Notes under the pieces: model-generated
What the model saw: the letters and a program-made list of their open reading frames with translations, nothing else
Databases searched by the model: none
Told to the model about the DNA's origin: nothing
Assembly: GCA_030630685.1 (NCBI GenBank)
Contig: DAOVMN010000190.1
Coordinates: 1 to 5,255, forward strand
Direction of reading: 5' to 3'
DNA from: Thermoplasmata archaeon
GTDB taxonomy: Archaea > Thermoplasmatota > DAOVMN01
DNA: 5,255 nt
Position numbers and translations under genes: made by a program
Shown: positions 1 through 4,361 of the stretch, piece after piece
Layout: each line of letters opens with the position of its first letter
Position numbering within the stretch: the stretch's first letter is position 1

Positions 1-57
1 GACATCCAATTCCCCAATATATGGGTGGATCACAATCTTATCTATATATTGCGGTTT

Positions 58-957
58 TCAAAACGCAAAAGTCCAGTTAGGTGAATATATCTCCAGGAAG
101 AATGTAAAATATACCTCCTCGAGATAATGTGTGTAATTGAGCAGGGTTTCCTTCCCCACCTTTCTCCCCCTCGATTTCAGAATATTGTATGTTTTGTTTG
201 TGGAATGGTATGTTTGGTCCACTATGAACTTTACATATTCATGCATCAGAGGGGTGTTTGATATCCCGTATCGTTCACAGATATCCAGGGTGATGATGGT
301 ACGAAAATAATCCTGTATTATGATTTTCTTTCTTCTCTTCGAGTTCTCCAAGACAACCTCGGGGAATCCCCCGAAATCCAGGTAATTGTTCAGAAGATTC
401 TTCAAATTAGCTCTCTTGATACTGGTAAGTCTTTCCGGTTCCTCGAGTTCCATTCCCTTGAATGAGGCAAACTCCCGGAAAGAAAGTGGGAATACCTCGT
501 ATGCCAGTGTCCTTCCCCTCAATGAACCGGGTATCTCGGTCGAGGATAGTTTTGAGGACGAAGAGGTAAGATATATGGAGATATTCTTGTATCTATCATA
601 GACACGTCTCACCCATCTATCCCATTTGGGTATGTGATGTATCTCATCCAAGAATAGATGATAATCCCTTTCCCCATATAGCTCCACAAGAGTTGGCAGG
701 AGCTCTGTAAGTACACCCGTTTCCCACTTCATCCGTTCGTCTTCATAGTTTATGTAGATGATATCCTTCTTTTCTACATTGTTCATCCGATGCAATTCAT
801 CTATCATCTGGAACATCAGGTAAGTCTTTCCAGCTCTACGGCATCCTGTGAACAGCAATATCTTCCTGATATCTCCATCAACTATTGTACTGTTTATCTT
901 TCTGGGTCTATAATCCGGTATCCAAAGATCCTGCCATTCGATGATCAAATCACGCAT
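58..957 (-). CDS. AAA+ ATPase of the AAA_14/DUF4143 type, C-terminally truncated
   Basis: P-loop ATPase of a family that is common in archaea and has no settled function. With the ATG at 955-957 as start it has 299 residues. Visible motifs: Walker A GCRRAGKT (38-45), Walker B HLFLDEI (100-106), a sensor-like TSSSSKL (131-137), an arginine-finger-like RGR (147-149), the family signature FGGFPE (195-200) and a winged-helix-like segment at about 245-290. Relatives, including the paralogue at 1715-3277, continue for about 100-150 more residues with an IYxxDxG strand and a PD-(D/E)XK-like domain. Here TGA falls just after the YLEEVYFTFFLEIYS segment, and 19 further codons in the same frame stay open to the window edge. 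It is therefore either a truncated allele or a decaying gene. A GTG at 1051-1053 would add 32 residues, but that extension consists largely of the 33-bp repeats and the TATA box. The ATG sits where a leaderless start is expected, so I prefer it. Confidence 0.8.
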   Translation of the reverse strand: MRDLIIEWQDLWIPDYRPRKINSTIVDGDIRKILLFTGCRRAGKTYLMFQMIDELHRMNNVEKKDIIYINYEDERMKWETGVLTELLPTLVELYGERDYHLFLDEIHHIPKWDRWVRRVYDRYKNISIYLTSSSSKLSSTEIPGSLRGRTLAYEVFPLSFREFASFKGMELEEPERLTSIKRANLKNLLNNYLDFGGFPEVVLENSKRRKKIIIQDYFRTIITLDICERYGISNTPLMHEYVKFIVDQTYHSTNKTYNILKSRGRKVGKETLLNYTHYLEEVYFTFFLEIYSPNWTFAF

Positions 958-979
958 ATACCCCACAACCGGATAACGG

Positions 980-987
980 TATTTATA
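980..987 (-). promoter_or_regulatory. Archaeal TATA box for the truncated ATPase gene
   Basis: The minus strand reads TATAAATA at 987 to 980. Its centre lies about 26.5 bp before the A of the ATG at 957, which is the usual distance from an archaeal TATA box to the transcription start. The transcript would therefore be leaderless, and no Shine-Dalgarno motif is evident before the ATG. This geometry is the main reason for starting the gene at 957 rather than at the GTG at 1053. The site is inferred from sequence only. Confidence 0.6.
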
Positions 988-991
988 GGTT

Positions 992-1075
992 CGGTCCGAA
1001 TCCAGACCGATTTCTGCATGAGGACGGTCCAATAATAGACCGATAATGGCCACAAGGCGGTCCGATATCAGACCG
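992..1075 (-). promoter_or_regulatory. Three tandem inverted-repeat sites, 33-bp period, probable operator array
   Basis: Three 18-bp copies lie at 992-1009, 1025-1042 and 1058-1075. On the minus strand each reads CGGTCT-N6-GGACCG, with N6 = GATATC, ATTATT and GGATTC in transcription order. The outer arms CGGTC/GACCG form a perfect inverted repeat. The flanking T and G are the same in all copies, so each site also has a direction. Starts are exactly 33 bp apart, close to three helical turns, which would put all copies on one face of the DNA. The copy nearest the gene ends 4 bp before the TATA box. This suggests binding of a dimeric regulator next to or over the TFB recognition element. Because 33 is a multiple of three, the array is also open in frame with the ATPase as an 11-residue GLxxDR repeat. 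The farthest copy lies upstream of any ATG, GTG or TTG codon in that frame, which argues against a coding role. The cognate regulator is unknown. Confidence 0.6.
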
Positions 1076-1186
1076 TTATAACATAGATCTTTCTACAATA
1101 GCAGGTTCCGTGCTCCCCTTTTTCAATAGTTGAATAGAGAATAAGCTGGAGTTTATGACAAAATTGAAATCTCATACTTCATGCGC

Positions 1187-1194
1187 TATAAAAA
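1187..1194 (+). promoter_or_regulatory. Possible TATA box before the FGE-like remnant
   Basis: The plus strand reads TATAAAAA inside an AT-rich stretch of an otherwise gene-free spacer (1076-1202). A start of transcription would be expected near 1217, but no ATG lies there; the nearest start-like codon is TTG at 1221. It may be a relic promoter or a chance AT-rich match. I see nothing else in the 1076-1202 spacer. Confidence 0.25.
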
Positions 1195-1202
1195 ATCAGT
1201 AG

Positions 1203-1412
1203 AGGTGGGACCGCCGCGATTTGAACGAGAGTCTACGCCGCCCCAAGAGGGATACGGAGGAAGGTATCACGGACCTGGCGGGTAATGTTTGGCAATGGTG
1301 TGTTGATTTGTTTGGTGAGGATGAAGGCTCCATCCTGGTCTTTCGCGGCGGAGGCTGGGACAGCAGCACCGGGTTCTGTGCGTGGAATTGTCCGGGGAGA
1401 TCGATGGTGCTG
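1203..1412 (+). pseudogene. Decayed C-terminal fragment of an FGE-like (SUMF1/FGE-sulfatase) domain protein
   Basis: Translation in the frame starting at 1203, just after an in-frame TAG at 1200-1202, gives ITDLAGNVWQWCVDLFG and then LVFRGGGWDSSTGFCAWNC followed by PGRS. These match two hallmark blocks of the formylglycine-generating-enzyme/C-type-lectin fold family: the (Y)DMAGNVWEWC block and the RGGSWxxxxxxCRxxxRGRS block. Full domains usually have about 200-280 residues. Here the N-terminal part is missing, there is no ATG, and after GRS the frame loses resemblance: the terminal block with its GFR motif cannot be found. By eye, only the second of the two catalytic cysteines of true FGE has a counterpart (GFC), so the parent was probably an FGE-like domain protein rather than a sulfatase activator. 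A long open frame runs on to 1811, but its latter part is not FGE-like and overlaps the end of the second ATPase gene. Confidence 0.65.
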
Positions 1413-1714
1413 CCGTCTGTGATCGTCAATATTGAAGATATTGAGCATGAGATCTTTCGAATAATGTTCAATGAACACCAGAAGGAGTGTGCTGTAATCC
1501 TGGTGGCGGGGGGAAGGGGGAGCGGGGGAATCGGGGGGAAGAGGAGGATGCTCCCGGATGGAAGAATGAAGGACAGCGGAGATTCTCCTATCCGAGCATC
1601 CAATCCCATCACAATGGAAATCCGTGAATATCCGCAACATCCGCCTTGTCGACCAAAGGTCAACCGGAGCGACAACAAGTTATCACTCGTCATCCGTGTG
1701 CTGAATTGCGGCCA
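1413..1714. other. Gene-free stretch between the FGE-like remnant and the second ATPase gene
   Basis: About 300 bp in which I can support no gene. Open frames exist on both strands, but they are low in complexity, begin without convincing signals and match no family I recognise. It probably contains further eroded material from the FGE-like gene or from whatever replaced its 3' end. The one clear structure is the G-run cluster at 1508-1538. No T-rich terminator tract is evident behind the ATPase stop at 1715. Confidence 0.45.
1508..1538 (+). other. Four-run G-quadruplex motif
   Basis: The plus strand has four uninterrupted G runs of 6, 5, 5 and 6 bases (1508-1513, 1516-1520, 1524-1528, 1533-1538). 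They are separated by loops AA, AGC and AATC. Runs this long with loops of 2-4 bases fit well beyond the usual G3+N1-7 definition and could stack up to five tetrads. It lies in gene-free DNA about 180 bp beyond the stop of the second ATPase gene. On that gene's transcript it would appear as C runs, so any RNA structure would need plus-strand transcription. The motif is seen directly; folding is inferred. Confidence 0.7.
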
Positions 1715-3277
1715 TCAACCATTTCCTTCAGCATATCTCTCCTCCAGCAACCATTTCCATAAGGGCAGACACGTTATTCTCTTGCCATCGACCACCAGTT
1801 CATCTTCATAGTCCCAGGTGATCACAAGCAGTTCTCTGCACCTGAGTTCAACGGAAGCCTTCAGCAGTGATCCGATCTCCCTTCGGTTCATCTCATCCCT
1901 TCCGGAAGAATAGGTTACCTGGATAAGCTGCCTGACCCCGGGCCCGTCTTTCAGGACGAAGTCAACCTCCCTGTCACGATTATCCTTCCAGTAGTAGATC
2001 TCAGATCCGGGATGCCAGTATGATATTCTCCTCCTGAGCTCAACAGCGACAAGGTTTTCCATGAGGTTCCCGCGGTTCTCCGAGAACCTGAAGGCAACGG
2101 TATTTATGATCCCCGTATCCACGCAATATATCTTCCTTGGAGCTATGGCCTGGTTTTTCAGTTTGAACGAGAATCTTTTTAGGGTGAAGGTCAGGTACGA
2201 TGACGAGAGATGATCGATGTAGTTCTTCACGGTATGGACGTCTTTTATGGCGAACATATTCTTCAATCGTGAATATGATATCTCGTTCGAGGAATTCGAG
2301 ATCAGGTATTTTGCAAGTTCGCTGAAGGTCTTTCTGTTCCTAATTCCATACCTTAGAAGGATATCTTTCCGGATGATATCCTCATATATCCCGAGGAGAA
2401 TGGATTTTCCGAACCTGTGTACCTCGGGGAATCCTCCGAGTGCCATGTAGTCTTCGAGTTCCCTTTTTACCATCGATATTTTCTTTGTCGAATAGAGATC
2501 GAGATACGCGCTGGTTGCCCCCACTCCCGTTCCTGTTCCCATTCCTGCCCCCGTCCCCATTTTTCCATCTATTCCTGTTTCTGTCCCCGTTCCAGTTTTC
2601 ATACCCGCTCCCATACCTGTCCCCGTACCAGTTCCCATACCCGCTCCCATACCCGCTCCCATACCTGTCCCCGTACCAGTTCCCATACCTGTCCCCATAC
2701 CCGCTCCCATACCTGTCCCCGTTCCTGTTTTCATACCCGCTCCCGTACCAGTTCCCGTACCAGTTCCCATATCCCTCATTGCCAGGAACTCGGGAAAGGA
2801 GAAGGGGTACAGCGTGAAATCTATATGCCTGCCCGTCAGATGGGTGGCCAGCTCCCCGGACAGGAGCCTGGCATTGCTCCCTGTCAGTATTACCTTCTTT
2901 GTTCTTCTCAGGCGGTTTGCAAAAAGTTCCCAGCCGGGCACATTCTGGATCTCATCCAGGAAGATGTATTCCAGGTCCGTTCCATACATTTCATAGAATG
3001 CTTCGAGGACCATGTTGAGATCCTTTGTTTCCAGACCGGCAAGTCTTTCATCGTCGAAGTTCAGATGCCCGTATTTCCTATCCCTGAGAAGCAGGGCGGA
3101 TAATATGGATTTTCCCGATCTCCTGATGCCCAGGATAGCAACAATGTTCGGATGCGTCATAAAACCCGCCAGTTTCTCGTTCGGGGTGTGCCTGTCGATT
3201 ATCCCTTCCCTTTCCAGGATCTCATCGAGTTCTTCTTTCTGGTCAGTGATAATTCTTTTCAGTTCTTCGACATTCAT
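1715..3277 (-). CDS. AAA+ ATPase of the AAA_14/DUF4143 type with a Gly-rich repeat insertion
   Basis: Complete member of the archaeal DUF4143-type ATPase family, 520 residues from the ATG at 3275-3277 against roughly 400-450 usually. Order of parts: Walker A GIRRSGKS (50-57), Walker B YIFLDEI (104-110), TGSN sensor (132-135), TGR arginine-finger-like motif (148-150), repeat insertion (about 170-254), GGFPEV signature (281-286), a winged-helix-like segment (about 330-370), IYCVDTG (383-389), then a PD-(D/E)XK-like domain. That domain has YYWKD (428-432), EVDFV (437-441) and LIQVTYS (451-457), where the catalytic ExK position reads QVT, and a closing LVITWDYE plus WKWLLE. Loss of the lysine suggests the nuclease fold binds rather than cuts, but that is inference. 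A TTG at 3328 would add 17 residues; the ATG fits the TATA spacing better. Without the insertion the length is normal. It is a paralogue of the gene at 58-957, not an obvious recent duplicate. Cellular role unknown. Confidence 0.85.
   Translation of the reverse strand: MNVEELKRIITDQKEELDEILEREGIIDRHTPNEKLAGFMTHPNIVAILGIRRSGKSILSALLLRDRKYGHLNFDDERLAGLETKDLNMVLEAFYEMYGTDLEYIFLDEIQNVPGWELFANRLRRTKKVILTGSNARLLSGELATHLTGRHIDFTLYPFSFPEFLAMRDMGTGTGTGTGAGMKTGTGTGMGAGMGTGMGTGTGTGMGAGMGAGMGTGTGTGMGAGMKTGTGTETGIDGKMGTGAGMGTGTGVGATSAYLDLYSTKKISMVKRELEDYMALGGFPEVHRFGKSILLGIYEDIIRKDILLRYGIRNRKTFSELAKYLISNSSNEISYSRLKNMFAIKDVHTVKNYIDHLSSSYLTFTLKRFSFKLKNQAIAPRKIYCVDTGIINTVAFRFSENRGNLMENLVAVELRRRISYWHPGSEIYYWKDNRDREVDFVLKDGPGVRQLIQVTYSSGRDEMNRREIGSLLKASVELRCRELLVITWDYEDELVVDGKRITCLPLWKWLLEERYAEGNG
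2516..2770 (-). repeat. In-frame hexamer repeat array encoding (Met/Thr/Ala)-Gly dipeptides
   Basis: About 255 bp inside the second ATPase gene built from a 6-bp unit. In the coding direction it is a variable codon (mostly ATG, ACN or GCN) followed by GGN, giving about 40 dipeptides such as MG, TG and AG. Higher-order structure is visible: 12-bp pairs and a 48-bp period, with about 42 identical bases at 2600-2641 and 2648-2689. The left end (2516-2595) is less regular and contains non-repeat residues such as IDGK, as expected of an older, eroded edge. The unit length keeps the frame whatever the copy number. It sits in the loop after the YPFSFPEFLAM strand, where the paralogue at 58-957 has only about 20 residues, so it probably forms a flexible surface loop. 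Confidence 0.9.
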
Positions 3278-3299
3278 GTGAATGGCAACCACCAACATC

Positions 3300-3307
3300 A
3301 TTAAAAA
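3300..3307 (-). promoter_or_regulatory. Archaeal TATA box for the second ATPase gene
   Basis: The minus strand reads TTTTTAAT at 3307 to 3300, centred about 26.5 bp before the A of the ATG at 3277. The spacing equals that of the other ATPase gene to within a base, again implying a leaderless transcript. No Shine-Dalgarno motif precedes the ATG. No copies of the 33-bp-period sites occur here, so the two ATPase genes are probably regulated differently. Inferred from sequence. Confidence 0.5.
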
Positions 3308-3362
3308 GCTTGTTGTTGGTGTCCACAAACCTTGCAGATGGTGTGGGCGGATGATCTGCTTT

Positions 3363-3581
3363 TTATTTCGATCTCAATACAGGTGTTCGTGAAGGGAGAA
3401 CAGGGGCATCCACCATGCTTTCACAATTTTTCATCTCCCCTACTCGTTCACCCGCTCGAGGGTACAAAGAAAGTGCCCGAGCACCGGAGAAGAATGATCC
3501 GGGATCTCCGTGGAAACTGTAAAAGAAGGTGAGGAAGGAAACCAGAGGTAGAACAATAAACACCGTAGTAACCAAACTCAT
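3363..3581 (-). CDS. Possible small membrane protein, 72 residues
   Basis: The ATG at 3579-3581 overlaps the TGA of the crotonase gene as ATGA, the classic arrangement for translational coupling. The first 23 residues (MSLVTTVFIVL, then PLVSFLTFFYSF) would form one hydrophobic helix; the remainder is polar with several prolines and arginines. I recognise no family. The overlap could be chance, and no Shine-Dalgarno site can be told apart inside the end of the crotonase gene. The rest of the 3329-3577 spacer shows nothing else I can support, apart from a weak inverted repeat CGGAGA/TCTCCG at 3485-3510. The alternative is non-coding 3' sequence of the operon. Confidence 0.3.
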   Translation of the reverse strand: MSLVTTVFIVLPLVSFLTFFYSFHGDPGSFFSGARALSLYPRAGERVGEMKNCESMVDAPVLPSRTPVLRSK

Positions 3582-4345
3582 TCGTCCTTCCAGACAGGCT
3601 GGCGCTTCTCCATGAACGCGGCCAATCCCTCATTTGCGTCCTTGGTCTTCATTAGCTCGTTCAGGTAAATATCCTCGATCTCCCTGATCGCTTCGGGATA
3701 GTTTTTTGTAGCACCCTCAAGGAACGCTTTTTTTGTCAACTGGAGCACGACCGCACTGTTGCTCGCCAGTTTCTCGGTGATGAACCTCTCTGCCTCCTCC
3801 TCGAAATTCTCAACCGGTAGAACATGGTTGACGAGTCCTAATTCTTTAGCCTCGTTTGCCCTTATGGTTTCCCCTGTCAGCAAAAGCTCGAGCGCCTTCT
3901 TGCTTCCGATAAGCCTCGGGAAGATGGCTGCCGCCACAGGCGGGAGTACACCTACCTTGATCTCAGGCTGTCCGAACTTGGCCCTCTCGGAGGCTATGAC
4001 CATGTCGCAGAAAAGGGCCACCTCGCATCCCCCGCCCAATGCCGCACCCTTGACCAGGGCCACAGTCGGGGCCTTAATCTTCAGAAGGTTGGTAAATATC
4101 TCGTGAAAGACCCGGATCATTTCTCCCACCTTTTCCGCAGTATGATCGGACACATCGACCCCTGCGGAGAATGCTTTTCCTTCCGCATCTATTATCAGAG
4201 CTTTCAAGGTTCTCTCCTGGAAATCCCTTAATGCATGGTTTATCTCCTTCATCATCGCGATGTCGAGGATATTTACAGGCGGCCTGTTGAATGTGATCCT
4301 TCCGATTCCATCCTTTTCCCGCACTACGATGCTTTTGTATTCCAT
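3578..4345 (-). CDS. dch: Enoyl-CoA hydratase family, probable cyclohexa-1,5-diene-1-carbonyl-CoA hydratase
   Basis: Crotonase-fold protein of 255 residues, the usual length. Dch/BamR adds water to cyclohexa-1,5-diene-1-carbonyl-CoA, the product of benzoyl-CoA reductase, giving 6-hydroxycyclohex-1-ene-1-carbonyl-CoA in the cytoplasm. Seen here: the first oxyanion-hole block SAGVDVSDH (60-68), the second GAALGGGCEVALFCD (100-114), and glutamates at 108 and 128 (FGQPEI) at the positions of the two hydratase catalytic residues. The AGVDVSDHTxxKV and GVLPPVAA (132-139) stretches are, as I recall them, typical of Dch rather than of general fatty-acid hydratases. The ATG at 4343-4345 is preceded by a GGTGAT-type ribosome site, and an upstream alternative start would run into the dehydrogenase gene. 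It lies 16 bp behind a Had-like dehydrogenase, which supports the assignment. A general enoyl-CoA hydratase remains possible; the symbol is by resemblance, not by database match. Confidence 0.75.
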   Translation of the reverse strand: MEYKSIVVREKDGIGRITFNRPPVNILDIAMMKEINHALRDFQERTLKALIIDAEGKAFSAGVDVSDHTAEKVGEMIRVFHEIFTNLLKIKAPTVALVKGAALGGGCEVALFCDMVIASERAKFGQPEIKVGVLPPVAAAIFPRLIGSKKALELLLTGETIRANEAKELGLVNHVLPVENFEEEAERFITEKLASNSAVVLQLTKKAFLEGATKNYPEAIREIEDIYLNELMKTKDANEGLAAFMEKRQPVWKDE

Positions 4346-4348
4346 AAC

Positions 4349-4358
4349 ATCACCCCCG
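4349..4358 (-). promoter_or_regulatory. Shine-Dalgarno site of the crotonase gene
   Basis: The minus strand reads GGGGGTGATG in the 16-bp gap between the dehydrogenase stop (TAA, 4362-4364) and the ATG at 4343-4345. The GGTGAT core complements the 3' end of archaeal 16S rRNA. It fixes the start at 4345 and shows re-initiation within an operon, in contrast to the leaderless ATPase genes of the same window. Confidence 0.65.
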
Positions 4359-4361
4359 TCA

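Noticed and set aside
58..60. TGA read as selenocysteine or as a reassigned codon
   Set aside because: Two other genes here end at their expected length with TGA (1715-1717 and 3578-3580), the family has no selenoprotein members I know of, and no SECIS-like element was seen.
1203..1412. Variable region of a diversity-generating retroelement
   Set aside because: The domain type fits, but there is no reverse transcriptase, accessory gene or second copy of the segment in the window.
1196..1693. Minus-strand open frames opposite the FGE-like remnant
   Set aside because: Pro/Ser/His-rich translations without family motifs; the plus frame holds the FGE blocks.
1413..1811. Continuation of the FGE-like frame as a 196-residue protein
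   Set aside because: Resemblance to the family ends near 1412, the rest is low in complexity, and the end overlaps the second ATPase gene on the opposite strand.
2516..2770. CRISPR-like repeat array
   Set aside because: Units are 6-12 bp without unique spacers and run in frame inside an ATPase coding sequence.
2417..3103. Plus-strand Pro/Ser/His-rich open frames across the repeat
   Set aside because: A 6-bp repeat leaves all frames open. The minus-strand frame has recognisable AAA and nuclease-like motifs on both sides, so these are shadows.
3485..3510. Inverted repeat CGGAGA/TCTCCG as a terminator
   Set aside because: The stem is only 6 bp with a 14-bp loop and no T run follows on either strand.
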